From contig NC_079884.1 of the NCBI RefSeq assembly GCF_029227915.1, forward strand, positions 25,048,001 through 25,112,000: DNA of 64,000 nt. The letters run 5' to 3'. The position numbers and the translations under genes are program-made. The notes below the pieces were generated by a model. That model worked only from the letters and a program-made list of their open reading frames with translations. It made no database searches and was not told the DNA's origin. Position 1 is the stretch's first letter. Every line of letters starts with the position of its first letter. Of this stretch, positions 45,801 to 58,316 are shown piece by piece. Source of the stretch: Hydractinia symbiolongicarpus. Taxonomy: Eukaryota > Cnidaria > Hydrozoa > Anthoathecata > Hydractiniidae.

Positions 45801-48800
45801 TCTAATTATATCATATTATTCAATTTGTTTTTTAGAATTCTAACGGTTCCCTTTTTTCTTCTTTTAACTGAAATGTCTTGAACTGTAAAACAGTTTCGAT
45901 AGTTGCCCCTAATTGCATCATGTTCTTTGTTTTCTCAATATTTTTCAAGTTAGCAATTTATGCATATATCTTTAACCTTGTCAGGGTGTCTACTCAGCCA
46001 GGATCTTCAAAATATGTCAGAAAAAGTCAGAAATATCAACAATTTCTTTAAAATGTCAGGAAAATGTCTGAAAATTTGGGTAAATGCCCAATTAAAACTG
46101 TTCTTATTTTTTAAGATAGTAAGTGTTGAATCTCAGATTTGCTCAGATTTGTATAAGTAGATTATGTGTAGTGTTTTTGTTTTTGCCACAAATAACACAA
46201 ACCATTCTGTATACAGTACTGGAAAAAGGTTGTTTAACATCGCGTATCGCGACGGTATTCTGGATCCACGATGGACGTTTTTTTTACCTTTAAATTGTAT
46301 CGAGAGGGCTTCGCGATGCATCCGTCTCGATGTCATTCTCGAAGCTATCAAGGTCATTAACACTTTTTCATAATAGAACTATTTTAAAAATAAGAGTGTA
46401 TTCAACAATGATCGCGGATGTTTAAATATAATTATACTTCCCTTTGTTATATTTTTTTAACTTATGCATAACAATCTAGGGTATACATCTAGCGTTAATC
46501 TTTCTTTTTTAGATCACATTTTAAAAGTTTTTATAAACGAAAAGCGACGATAGAAATGTTTTTTTAGATCGAATTTAAAAGTTTAGGAACGAAATGCAGC
46601 GATAGAAATGCTTTTTTAGATCGAAGTTAAAAAGTTTATAAACAAAATGCTGCGATAGAATTTTTTTTTAAGATCACATTTTAAAAGTTTATAAACGTAA
46701 AGCGGCGATAGAAATGTTTTTTAAGATCGCATTTTAAAAGTTCATAAACAAAAAGTGGCGATAGAAATGTTTTTTTAGAAGTTTAAGAACAAAAAGCGCC
46801 GATAGAAATGCTGTTTTAGATGGCGTTTTAAAAGTTTAAGAACGAAGAATGGCGATAGAAAAGCTTCGATAGATCGCATTTTGAAAATTTAAGAACAAAT
46901 AACGGCAATAGAAAAGTTTTTTAGATCGCATTTTAAAAGTTTAAGAACGAAAAGCGGCGACAAAAAAAGCTTCGTTAGAGATCGCATATTCAAAGTTTAA
47001 AAACGAAAAGTAGCGTTAGAAAAAAAATACGTTGAAAAAGTAATGAGCTAGAATTACTTTAATAAATACTATTTAAAATAAAAAAAAGATAAAGCAGAGA
47101 TGTGTTTGAAATAAAAAAAACTTTCTCTCTATTTATTTTAATTGTTTCTTATTATTATAAACGCGGTACATCGCGTATCGAGGGAGTCCACGCACGTTAC
47201 ACGCTCGACATGTTAAACAACCTTTTTCCAGTACTGTACATCATCGTGTAAACTGGCTCTTCACTCTTTCTGTAGTGTATACCAAGTGTTCTATTGATAA
47301 TGGTGGTTGCAGTCATCTGTGCTTGTTGACACCTACTGGACACTCCTGTGCTTGTCCAACTGGAATATCATTAAAAGCAGATGGGAAGACCTGTGAAAAA
47401 GGTATAATTTTAATAAAAATCTTTTTTTTAAAATGGGATTTTTATTTATCAGATGAAACTCTTGCAATCAATAAGCAGCTGACCATTATTTTTGATATTT
47501 TTTAAATTACTTTTAAATTTTAAATTTTCCCTTTATCTTCTGTAATCAACCTGTTATAAAGATTCAAATTGAAACTTTAAGTTGGGAATATTTTGTCACC
47601 ACATTTTTCTATTAAATTATGTTGGTCAAAATATTTGCTCAACGAACTTGCAAAGGTGTACTGGGATCAAGTGGCATAGCTACAAACATTTTTAGTGACC
47701 AAGGACCTTAAAATACTTTAAAATAGTTTTTGTGACCACTTTGTTACTCTGGACAAAGTATATCTGACAGACCACAAGGTTAAGAAGACGGAACTATGGT
47801 CAGTCATATCGTTAAATCAAACCCAAATATTCATAAAATAAAGATTAAATGACGTTTAACAATTCCAAGATTACTGATAGAAATGTCAAAATTTGCTATT
47901 CCTTTAACTGAGCATCGTAATAATGCAGCATAATATAAATCCTAAAATATATAAGTGCAGATATCTTAAAGACGAAAAGTGCTTTTAAAAAACCATAAAG
48001 ATTTTAAGCTCATCATTTATTCATCGGAATCCCCTGATGTTTTAATTTTAACAGCAATTTAATAATGTTTTCATACTTTTTTAGGCATGAAAAAGTTTCT
48101 CTTGATAGCAAGAAAGACAAACTTGCGATTGATGTCTCTGGATGCAGATAAGAATGTGGATGTTGTATTACCAATCAAAGGGTTAACACGTGCAATGGAT
48201 GTTGAGTATGATATATTAACTAACCGAGTTTACTGGTCAGATGCACCATCATTATATCATTATGCTACAAATTCAGATTATACAGTAAATGTAGCAGGGA
48301 CGATAAGCAGTGCTTACTTAAATGGAACAGGTTAGTCTAACAACTGACTAAATAATAAAAAGTTAATCCATGCTTTTTCTGGTTTTTTTTTATTTATATT
48401 TTTCTGTCTTAGATGTTCGAAATGTGATTCCTTTCCTTGAAGCTAATAGTCCAGAAAGCCTTGCTATTGATTGGAACGCTCGTAACCTGTACTGGACTGA
48501 TCCCTTGTTAAAGCGAATTGAGGTGTCCAGGCTGGATGGTTCATCAAGAAAAATTATTGTTGCTGCGGATCTAGCAAAGCCACGAGGCATGGCCGTTGAC
48601 CCAGGGGATGGGTATGAGTTATTTTATCTTTTATAAATTTGCCCACAGCTAAGGCATTTAGGGTAGAGCATTTAATTCACTATGAACTTTTATAAGTATT
48701 CATAGTATGCATTTTGCATGTTCATTTTTTATACATGTTTGCATGTTACTCTCACACACTCCTAGTATCTTAAGCCTTGGAAAGAATGTTATCACTACGT

Positions 48801-51800
48801 TGCTTAATTTTTGTATAACAGGAAAATTTACTGGAGTGACTGGGGAAATTTGTCAAGAATTGAGTGTGCAGACTTAGATGGAGAAAACCGTAAGGTTCTT
48901 GTGTCAAAAGGGTTAAAATGGCCAAATGGCATAACGTTGGATTATCAGAACCGCATGCTTTACTGGGTTGATGCAAAGTATAGGGTGGTCAAGAAGTATA
49001 ATCTTAACAATGGAGAAATCGAAGAATTAAAAAGTGTTAACAATCACCCCTATGATATAACAGCGTTAGGCGATTATGTTTATTGGACAGACTGGTTTCG
49101 TAAGGTTTTAAGAATGAATATTCATACGAAAGAAACAAAAGAGGTATGTTTGCCTCATTTTTTTGCATGGGTTATTGCTTTTGAGTGTATGGAATTAGCT
49201 TGTTAGTGTCATCGAAAACAGTAAGGGGCACCAGAAATTTGTTTTGTAAGGTAAAAGTAAATATGGCCACCACACAAAATAATAAGCTTATTTATCCTAT
49301 CATTAATTCTTGAGATGAATGTAAGTTAATTTGGTTATGACAATACAACACAAGCAGAAAAAAATCCCTTTTTGTTAAGGCGAGTGTAAAGGAAAAAAAT
49401 TAATTTTTTTGGAAAAATAAGTTTAATTTTTTTTACAGCAGTCTATGTGAAAGAAAACAAGTTAAAAAAGAAGCATTTAAAAAAAATATGAAAAAGTAAG
49501 AAAAACAATTTTGAACAAAAAAGTAAAAACCCTTTTTAGATACAGCCCAGCCGAGAATAGTCAAAACAATTTGAAAAAAAATTCAGCTGTTTGTAAAGGA
49601 AATATCAGTTAGGAGAGACTGGGGTAAATTTTGCATACACCTAGACCTCAAACAACCTTAATTTTTCAAAAAAAATTATATCACTTAATTCAGAAAATTA
49701 AGAACTTCTAAAATATCTACTTCCTTTATACTCACCTTAATAGATACAAGTTTTAGTACGCGTTGCTAAATTTAATATTTTTTGTTAGCACTATTAAGGG
49801 ATAAATGTTTAGTTACCATGTATGTTTTTGTCAAGCAGTATTTACTTGAAAAGGCTTGCAAAGAGGTGGGTTTTGTACTAAAATTTTTGGAATATAGAAG
49901 TAGTTCTTTTTTTTCTCTAATTATCACACACTGCACTTTTATGTTTCAATGCTTTAAGTATCATGCTATTGATAAGTCCATTTTATATTTCCTGCTAAGG
50001 TTCTAAAGCATTGTGTGTGATGCAAGATTTTCTACTTTTGTAGATACTGACTGGCAAAGCTGTATCAGATGTTATGGGTATCAAAGCTGTTAACATGGAT
50101 CCTGCTTATGGGAGCAACTCTTGTTTTTACAAAACTAATAAGTGTAGCCATCTGTGCTTTCATAAGCCTAAATTAGGTGCAGTTTGCGCTTGTCCAACTC
50201 GAATGGAATTATCAAACGATGGAAAATCATGTAGAGGTTAGATACTTGTTTCAAACTTGTTTTAAAAACATGTTTTAGACATTATTTTTTTTAGCACTAA
50301 AAGTCCAATGCCATGGTGCTATAGCAAAATGCATTGCGTTTATCAAGATATACACTTTTGCATATCTAATATTAGTTGAACGCGTTCAATTAAAATCTTA
50401 AAACAGCACAACCAATTCCGTTTTCAGGCATGTGTAGAGCCTTGCGAGTGTGATCAGAATGACGATTATATAAAAGTTTGGCACTTTCACATGTCATTGA
50501 TATCATTTGAGAGCATTAATAACATAGACAGTACATTATGGAAAAATGAGAGTGAACTTGTGCAACAGTTTTTATACACTCTAGCTAGCTCTAACTGTGT
50601 GAAAATTCATCTGCGTAAGATTTACTTTAGGTTTGATGCTTAAGAGTTAATAGTGAATAATATGGCAATTTTTATCGATTATTACAAATCAGAATAAAAT
50701 AATCAGAAATTTTTGGATAAAAACAGTTTTCTGAAATTTTTACATCGATATGAATGAGTATACTAGTAGGTGATTGTGTGAACAATATAAAAATTGTTTT
50801 GAAATTGGTCAGAAATTTTTAGGGAACAGTCTTGGAAAAGACGGTTTTTTTAAGTGAAAGATACCTAAAAATGTAATAAGAATGTGGTAACAATTTTTTT
50901 TTATGCTTGATATATTTCAGTGTGTAAATTCCTGTTCCCTTTTGTGTTTAGTACCAAGTGGATTTCTTTTGTTTTCGTTGAGTGAGGGAATTATGAAAAC
51001 TTCCATTGATACATTCCGAACAAAACATAAGTTGCCACTCAGCAATGCTGGTTCAGCTTTATATCAAGATATATACTTTCAAACTGGACGTATATTTTGG
51101 TTGAATAACACGCATCAGACGATCAATGCTGCGTTTTTGAATGGGAGTGATATGAAAGTGATTGTTAAAGGTGGACTGGAAAATGCAAATGGCCTTGCAG
51201 TTGATTGGATGGCAGGAAATATATATTGGTTGTCACAGGGTCGTATCGAGGTGGCAAAGTTGGATGGATCCTTCCGTAAAGTTCTAGCTTATGGTAAAGA
51301 TATGGTGGCACCAGCTTATATTGCTGTAAACCCTCATATTAGGTGTGTATAGACGCAGTTGGATATAGCTATTGCAAAGAATTGAAAATTTGCAAATGAA
51401 CCTCTTAAGTAAAAATTGTCACAAAGCGTAGTTTTCTGTTTGTGTTTCTTTTTTTTGTAATTTTAATTTTGCAAAAATTTGAACTTTTACGACTGCTTTC
51501 TAAAACTCGTAACCAAAAGTTTTTGAAATCAAAAGTTAGTGATCATAAATTTTTTTCTTTTATTCTACAGTTGCATTGTAAAAAAGCTGTATATAACTCA
51601 AGTCCCAAGTGCATATGATATGCTCTTGTATAAGATTAAAATTTATGTTTGCACCTTATTTTCATTTTCATTGTTTCTAGCAAAATGTTTTGGTTCAACA
51701 GAGGGCCTGGCGTGGCTAATTTCACATTATGGGAAGCTGGACTAGATGGTAGCAGCCCTAAACGACTACACGGTAACATATCTCAGCCATTATGCATTGC

Positions 51801-54800
51801 TATTGACTACAATACAAGCATCATATATTGGACACAGTTTAATCAAGGCACAGGAATGACGTCATTAAAGAGTTTTGATCGTAGAACTAATCAAATGAAA
51901 TCACCATATGACAATGTGGCGAGGTATAGTGTAGGCATGGTGTTTAAGGACAAGTTTTTATATGCAGACCATGACATCGGAGCCATAAAAGAAGTTCCCA
52001 TTAATGGCAGAACTGTGACAGCTGCTAAAATACTTATTTATGAAGACGATTGGATTCACAATATAAAAGCGTTTCATGGGAGCATGCAGAAAGGTAAACT
52101 CCTATGTTTTTTATTTTTTTTTTTTTTTTTTTTTTTTTACATTTGCGTCATAAAATTTTCTGTAACATAACTATCAATTCTTAAGTATCTAAAGTAAAAA
52201 ATAACAAAAACTTTTTTTTTCTTGTATTTCTTTTACTCTTTCAATCAAGAAATTATTAACAGACTGTGAAAACCTAGGAAACCTTAAAGAAATTGTGTAC
52301 CTAGGTATCTTTATTGCGTTTATGGCTTCGAAACCGAGAAGTATCATAAAAATATAGTAATAAAATCTTTACAACATGCCCAGAAAGTGTCAGAAAATGC
52401 CCTAAAAATGAGAGATTGTTTGTTTTTTATGTGCCAAATTTATCATGTGTTTGTGTTTGTTATATAGTTTGGTCGGGTGTATTTGCAGACAACTAAAATC
52501 GTCACCGTGTTTTTTTTTATTTTTCATATATTTTTTAAATTTTTTTTTAGGCAACAATAGTTGTTCAGTAAACAACGGTGGTTGTTCTCAACTTTGTTTC
52601 GCCACCTCGCTGACTGAACATAGATGTGGTTGCGGTACACATTTCACCTTGCTGGCTGACGGCAAAACATGCACAGCCCCACAGCAGTTTATAATTTTCA
52701 CATCCGGCTCCTTATTGATCCGGCTTATGTTCGATTCGTCGAAACCGGAAGCAGTCTTGCCTATATTCAACGACGAAGCAGTCAGTCAGATTGATTACGA
52801 TTTCATGCGCGGATATGTGTATTGGTTGGTGGCAAAGAAAAATGTCATTGCCAAAAGTCAACAGCACGGTACGCTACACGAAGTTATCCACTTGGTTAAC
52901 GAAACAGATGAAGACTTGTCTGCTGCTTACGACTTTTCTCTTGACCCGTTCAGTAATTCTTTATATTGGACTGATAGCTTACAAAACTCTATAAATTTTC
53001 TCCAGTTAACAACAAAGGCGAATGGAACTGTGTATAAAGACACTAAAAAGATTGTGCATCCGCGGAAAATTGTTGTTTTCCCAGAAATGGCGTTGATGTT
53101 TTGGAATGACGGAAACACTAACAGAATTTTCAAATCAACTCTGGCTGGAACGCAACCGGAAGCACTGATTCAATTGCATAAAGACAGTGTGGTTCGAGAT
53201 TTATCCCTAGACGTAATACAAAAAAATGTTTATTGGTTAGACTCTGGTTTGAGAAGAATAAGCAGCATCTCGATATTTGGAGGGGAAGTCAGAAATCATG
53301 ACTTACCAAAACATGGAACTAACCCTGTTTCGATGGGTATTTTCTCGAAGTTTGTCTTCTGGGCAGATAGCAGTACTAAGTTTATACATAAGGCCTGGAT
53401 TACTAATGATTCATTCGAAGGTGATACAGGCTTTCATGGCACGTATCCTCTCACCATTGACATGGTGGTTGTTAACAACAGTAGAAAACGCGGTAGGTGT
53501 AGAAATGTATTAATTGCAACTCTCTGAACACCCTTTATTTCACAGCTTACTCCTGTATACCCATTATGAAGGCTGTCCACATGGTTAGGAACCTCAAAAT
53601 TTTTAAAAATATAGACAGAATGTCAGGAAAATTTTGTCTTATAATGAAATGTCTGGAAAATGTCTGGATTTAAAATTTCCCACTAAGTCAATGTCAGTTT
53701 TTATCTTCAGCTTGTATTTGTTTCATCCTTTCTTTCTTTTTTTAATTCATGTATATTGTATTTTTCTTCGTTCTTAAACAGTCAGTTGATTTATCAGCCA
53801 TAACTATAGGAGAAAACTAGGTGAATAATGTCAGAAATGTTACCAAAATCGAGGTAAAAAAACCCTGTTTAATAAGAGTGGTAGTATGATTATACATCCA
53901 TAAAAATCAGAAGGTTGGGGTAAATATTTGAGTACAAATATTTCACGGATTATAATTCCTTTCTTATATTCTTTTACTTCAGAGAGTCATCCGTGTTTTA
54001 TCAATAATGGCGGTTGCAGTCACGTGTGTTCCATTCATTACGTCAGTGGTATAGATAATACGAAGCGAGAAGAAACCGCGTTGTGTGGTTGCCCGCTTCA
54101 TCAGGAAGCGAGAAACAAAACGTGTGTTCAGTGTAAGTAGGCTATTATCCACCCACGCATTTAAGCCCTTGCTTACACCACATTGCCTTGTAATTACATC
54201 AAAGTCCGAAATCCTGTTGAAAAGAGACAATGTTTTTGTTTCTGTTTTTAGCTGCTGCTTGTAAAGAAAATGAGTTTTTTTGCGTATTGGATGGTATATG
54301 TCTCCCCGAGTCTAAAGTATGTGATAAAAAGTGCGATTGTGGGGATTGTCACGATGAAAAATCATGCAGTATGTATTTTTGTTTTACTTCTATACAGACA
54401 TTGAGATTTGCCCAATATTCATCAACCCTAAATATACTTAGGGAGTGGGGGTTGATGGGAGCGGGCCTTTGTAGGGATGGAGGAATCCCCACTTCCCCAC
54501 TTTTTTAATAATTCCGTTTTGCTATGCGGTATAGCTTTTTTTTAAAGGCTAGTTTTCACTGCTACAATATTTTACACAATTGTACACAATTTTTATTCTT
54601 GTAAGATATTTTGCAGCTTTAACCACGAACTACAATGTATAACGGCTTCAAAGATCGCAATTTTTTTTAATTAAACCAAATCAGTTTGATTTTGAATATA
54701 CTTGTCACAAGCCTATTATATTTAGTGTTAAACCTTTGTCTGTTGTCCTTGACTTGCAAAAATGGTATAATACTGATAACTCGAACTACTTTTTATATTT

Positions 54801-57184
54801 CTGTCGAGTTTTCATTAATATTTTCTTATAAAAATCACTCCATAACTCGAACTTTGGACGATCCTTTTCTAAGTCGCACCGTTTCGCTTGCCCCACGAAT
54901 CAATATTTCCTCGAAATTTGATTGATTGTTCTCGGTATAGCATTAACAGATTTTGTGAAATTTATCTCTCGAAAAAAGTACGGAGTTGCAATATTTTTAA
55001 TTATCGAATTACGCCGGAACTCAAAATTTGATAACTCGAGCAATTTTCTTGGTCTTTGAGGTTTAGCTCATATTCGAAAATAATTAAAGGTAACTTTTCT
55101 TACGTTACTGAAAGTTAATTTTTCGTTTCTGAACTTACCTACCGAATTTTCCAGGTTATCCTACAGATTGTTCTACTTCGCTTTATAAATGCGGACTAGG
55201 CTGCTTTTCTGAGGAACAGAAATGCGATAAAAAACAAGACTGTCCAGACAATGAAGATGAAAGTGAAGACCTCTGCGGTAAGCTTATACTCTTGTTTTTC
55301 TTTGTGGTTATGTTGTTATTTCAGTTTACCTGTCTTTTTTTGTTTTCTATGTATATAAAACGAAAGGCGTGATATTTATAATTCTTTGAAATTTACTTGA
55401 TGTGCTGTGTGATCCTACAGTAAGCATTCTCTCTTAAAAACAAGCATCTTCTTTTTCTAGCACCATGCGTGAAAGGACATTTTCACTGCGGAGGGCAAAT
55501 GTGCATTCCTCTTGATATGAAATGTGATGGCAAGCCGGATTGTAGTGATGGTGGGGATGAGAAAAATTGTCAAAGTATTTTAAATTGGTTATTTGTTTTC
55601 GACTTCCCAATGAACCATCTGTATTTTGTTAAGATTTCATTGCGTATCTAAGTTGATTAATTTTCGCAAAATTTGCAAAATTTATATTTGCGAAAAATTT
55701 TTTTTTTTAAGGAGTATTGGTCTGCGTGAAATGGTCCCGGAAAGGGATTTTTTCGCAAAAATATATCTTCGCGAAATTACTAGAAAGGACCTATTCGCTA
55801 AATTAATCTAACTTTAAAGACGTTGATTTTTATCTTTTTTTCTCATTGCATTTTTTTGCTGTTTTAACATTTCGCAAATTTCTTTGTGGGCTCGTTTACT
55901 AATTGTTTTACCTACCCGACTTCGCTTTCGAATGAAGACACTTAGTAATGTCAATATTCACCTTTTTTCTAAGAAAAGCATCCATGATAATCCCCTTTTT
56001 TACCTGCCAGTACAGTTCATTTTTTCATACCTTTCGCGAAAAAAAAATCTTCGCAATTTAGCTGAAATAGACCGACTCGCAAAAATTAGTCTTCGCGAAA
56101 TATGTAAAGTTGAATGATTATCGAAAATTATTCTTTTCTAAATGCATTTTTGTTGACCTCGCAAAAATAAGTCCTCGCAAAATTAATCATTTTAGGGAAT
56201 TTGTATTTTATTTTTATTTTTTTTTTTCTAGCAAACGCGACAACCCCGACCGGCTTTCCAAACCCACAACAGGGGTCGAATAAGTCAAGGTTAATGTCTG
56301 GTATCATATCAGGAATTGTTATATGTGTTATCGTTATTGTGTTCGTTATTTTATTGTACGTTAAACTACGTAATTCAAAAAAGAATGCGGCACGACAACA
56401 GGAGAACGGTGCGATGTGGAGAATAGAGGAGTTTGAAAACAAAGCCGGCTCCGTAACTAGTGACGACCCGGCGAAAAGTTCTGTGTCTACGTACATATCT
56501 GCAGTGTCGCACAATACCGACCCGATATCATATTATGATCGAAATAATGTGACGGGTGCATCATCTTCTGTAGCGTCCGGATATACTCATATACCGTACA
56601 ACCCTCCTCCTTCTCCGATTGCCTTGTCTACGATAACAGAAACAAACGATCCTTATGCTTCTGCTACGTGTGAACAATGTAGAAATTCTATTCAAGAGAC
56701 ACCTATGGAGGAGGTCCTGCATGATGCTCCTCCTCCTACGCTAGCTTCGACAGGATTACTAGAAGAGGTCGATTTATATTATCCTATACAACAATCACAT
56801 AACTGGAAACCTCCGAAGACTGTATGTGACAGTTGTGAGACTTCGCGTAGCCGGTCGCGTAAAAAACGGCGCTCCAATCATCGTCCGGAGCATTCGTATC
56901 GCAGCAGTCTTTCGAGATACCCCAGTAACGCTCCGGAACTGGAGGCTTTGTATCAAAGTCGTGAAACTAACATGGACGACCCTTATGATCAAAATTCTTT
57001 ATTCGTGGATCGACAAAGACATCTCCTCTTTGATCCACCTCCTACACCCTGTACATATTTATCGGACGAGGAGAGGCCGCCTTCGCCGACAGAGACCGAA
57101 CAGAGTCTAGCATTCAGTCCAATGCACAGGGGTGAGTTGCGACCTCATTACGCTCCTCCTCCGTCTCCAACTAGTCAGTTATAA
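39801..57184 (+). CDS. LRP5/6: Wnt co-receptor LRP5/6, 16 exons, 1709 aa
   Basis: A single-pass membrane receptor that, in known LRP5/6/arrow proteins, binds Wnt with Frizzled and recruits Axin and GSK3 in canonical signalling. Exons: 39801-39849, 44172-44571, 45303-45694, 47276-47401, 48085-48330, 48413-48611, 48822-49143, 50044-50236, 50952-51342, 51681-52093, 52551-53492, 53983-54132, 54252-54368, 55155-55277, 55461-55574, 56232-57184. All phases agree and 1709 codons are open. Order: signal peptide ([17 protein letters not shown]), four YWTD propeller and EGF pairs, three LDLa repeats, a membrane helix ([17 protein letters not shown]) and a tail with five PPP(S/T)P-like motifs. The length fits the vertebrate proteins (about 1613). 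I chose the ATG at 39801 because it places the hydrophobic stretch at the N-terminus; an in-frame ATG at 39771 adds ten residues. Intact. Confidence 0.97.
40013..40116. repeat. 52-bp tandem duplication
   Basis: The unit beginning GTAAGGGTGGAAACTTGC occurs at 40013 and 40065 with no visible difference. It lies in LRP5/6 intron 1, just after exon 1. Confidence 0.95.
40472..40788. mobile_element. 317-bp MITE with TAA target duplication
   Basis: The left end reads GGGGCCTTCAAAAAAAATTT then TCGGGCCC. The right end, reversed, reads GGGGACTTCAAAAATTTTTT then TCGGGCCC. TAA flanks both ends (40469-40471, 40789-40791). G-rich ends and a 3-bp TWA duplication fit PIF/Harbinger-type MITEs. It has no coding and lies in LRP5/6 intron 1. 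Confidence 0.8.
40963..41340. repeat. Dispersed repeat, relative of the 24.1 kb sequence
   Basis: GAAACCATTGCAATGCACTT followed by AAGGCTAAATAA matches 24139-24190. Later CTTTAAACCTCAATA and the TTTATCAGAGTTTC region match each 1785-bp unit (TTCATCAGCGTTTC) and 29700-29800. The copies are clearly diverged, so this is an old family whose full length I cannot define here. Confidence 0.65.
41341..44171. other. Remainder of LRP5/6 intron 1
   Basis: AT-rich intron sequence. A short direct repeat, AAGTCCACGGTTGAAC, occurs twice near 43284-43327. A 141-codon minus-strand ORF at 42887-43312 has no feature I recognise. No other gene is seen. Confidence 0.5.
46214..47236. mobile_element. 1023-bp MITE with TA duplication, Tc1/mariner type
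   Basis: Perfect 27-bp inverted ends start CAGTACTGGAAAAAGGTTGT and lie at 46214-46240 and 47210-47236, each flanked by TA. TA duplications and CAGT starts are typical of Tc1/mariner. Instead of a transposase, the interior holds a run of about 50-58-bp tandem units. It fills most of LRP5/6 intron 3 and ends 39 bp before exon 4, so that exon's acceptor tract lies directly beside it. Confidence 0.88.
46493..47020. repeat. Tandem array inside the MITE, ~9 units
   Basis: Diverged copies of a unit reading roughly TTTTTTAGATCGCATTTTAA, then AAGTTTAAGAACGAAAAGCG, then GCGATAGAAATG. The spacing varies from about 50 to 58 bp. They lie wholly inside the inverted-repeat element. Confidence 0.88.
48085..50236 (+). 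other. LRP5/6: LRP5/6 propeller 2 and EGF2 (exons 5-8)
   Basis: Clear blades: [65 protein letters not shown] and [15 protein letters not shown]. Exon 8 gives EGF2, with [13 protein letters not shown] in place of the usual NNGGCSHLC, and [16 protein letters not shown]. Confidence 0.93.
50952..52093 (+). other. LRP5/6: LRP5/6 propeller 3 (exons 9-10)
   Basis: Blades include [39 protein letters not shown], and [10 protein letters not shown] followed by [14 protein letters not shown]. This propeller strays most from YWTD spelling. In vertebrates propellers 3 and 4 bind Wnt3a-class ligands and DKK1. Confidence 0.9.
52551..54132 (+). other. LRP5/6: LRP5/6 EGF3, propeller 4 and EGF4 (exons 11-12)
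   Basis: The 942-nt exon 11 holds EGF3 ([13 protein letters not shown]...[16 protein letters not shown]) and all of propeller 4 ([57 protein letters not shown]). Exon 12 holds EGF4 ([12 protein letters not shown]). Unlike propellers 1-3, propeller 4 has no intron. Confidence 0.92.
54252..55574 (+). other. LRP5/6: LRP5/6 three LDLa repeats (exons 13-15)
   Basis: One LDL-receptor class A module per exon, all in phase 1. They read [39 protein letters not shown] and [20 protein letters not shown], each followed by an acidic CxDxxDE-type segment (for example [16 protein letters not shown]). The first has an altered acidic end ([12 protein letters not shown]), which could weaken calcium binding. 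Confidence 0.92.
55640..56200. repeat. TTCGCGAAA-rich dispersed repeat
   Basis: This stretch of LRP5/6 intron 15 repeats words such as TTCGCAAAAAT and CTTCGCGAAAT every 30-60 bp. Similar stretches occur at about 60690-60780 and 61560-61680. It looks like an old family with short internal repeats; no ends can be fixed. Confidence 0.6.
56232..57184 (+). other. LRP5/6: LRP5/6 membrane helix and signalling tail (exon 16)
   Basis: One exon codes for a short extracellular stalk, the membrane helix and the whole cytoplasmic tail. The tail has [37 protein letters not shown] and a C-terminal PPPSPTSQL. These match the reiterated PPPSPxS sites phosphorylated by GSK3 and CK1 in vertebrate LRP6. The second motif lacks the proline after T. 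Confidence 0.93.
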
Positions 57185-57581
57185 CAAGTTTCTTTTTTCA
57201 ACGTATTCTTTTTTATGCATTGGTGAAATTTAAAGAATTTATTTTTCTTAGAAAACTTTTGGTTATTTAATTTTGCGATAACCAGTAGATGTATATTTCT
57301 GATGTTTTATCATTCTTTTATCCTGAGGAAAGTGTTTACCATTTTTGCCGTTCGTTAATTCTAAAAGCTATGCGATTCGCTATGCAATACGGTAATCGCG
57401 TAAGGTATAATATGACGAACCATCTGCTTGCGTGCTGTTCTCCTTTCAAACTTCCATATTGTAGACTTTGGCTACTACGGATACTAACTAGGTTTTGGAG
57501 CTTTCAATGTCGAGTACAGTCCAGTAACTTGAACTGTTTTTATTGAACTTTTGCTAATACTTTGCACCCCTGATAACTTCA

Positions 57582-57587
57582 AATAAA
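57582..57587 (+). terminator. Polyadenylation signal AATAAA of LRP5/6
   Basis: AATAAA about 400 bp after the LRP5/6 stop codon; predicted only. Confidence 0.5.
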
Positions 57588-58204
57588 AGTGTACGAAATG
57601 TTGTGCTAATTTAACGAATTTGGTCAATTCCGGGAAAGTTAGTACCATTGGGGTAGACAAAATGTGTAAAAATTAGTTCTTTTAAAAAAATTATTTACTT
57701 CATAGAGACAAACTCCACTCCAGAAAAAGTGGGAGGGTCTTGCAATTGTCAAGGTTTATATAACAATGGTTGAATTAGTCGTTAAGTCAAACTATTTTTT
57801 CATTTTCGCCAAAGTTCACGTTGTTGAATGCCTCGATCACCCGAACTATTATAACAGTGTATACTGTATTTGTTTTAGTTTTAGAGCCTAGAAAACGTGC
57901 AGCATTTTAACTAATTTTTTGTGAATCGTATTAAGGTTTGGAATTGATAACTATTTAAGAAATCTTAGAAGTATGTATATGTTTGTGAATAATAGTTTTT
58001 AATTTAAACAGCTTCAACTCCAATCCCTACTTTTTTTATGTGATAATTTCCATGTGAAGGACTGGGCTTGAGGTTGTTTAAAGTCTTACACGCAGAATAT
58101 GTCACATGTAAATAGGATTTATTTTGTATTCGCGTTTTCTAAAGAAGATTTAATCGATAAAACGAAAAATAGACGAATTCTAATAAAACATTGCTGTATT
58201 TTTG

Positions 58205-58316
58205 CAACCTCGTCCCCAGGACATCTTGTATCTTTTCTGACATCGGATGGGTGTCGGGCGATACGTCTCGCCGTCCTTGTAATGGAAAAGACAAAAAGGT
58301 GTTGGGAACGAGGTTG
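58205..58316. repeat. 112-bp inverted-repeat MITE-like element
   Basis: It starts CAACCTCGTCCCCAGG and ends with the reverse of CAACCTCGTTCCCAAC. The short length, paired ends and lack of coding suggest a MITE. The same CCTCG-CCCAGG theme recurs in the hairpin at 59928-60005. Confidence 0.6.

Larger units (their letters stand above)
44172..47401 (+). other. LRP5/6: LRP5/6 propeller 1 and EGF1 (exons 2-4)
   Basis: YWTD-type blades are visible as [38 protein letters not shown] and [18 protein letters not shown]. Exon 4 codes for EGF1 ([14 protein letters not shown]...CACPTG). In vertebrate LRP6 the first two propellers are major Wnt-binding surfaces. Confidence 0.93.

Noticed and set aside
56128-56514. 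128-codon minus-strand ORF
   Set aside because: Antisense of the LRP5/6 membrane-helix exon.
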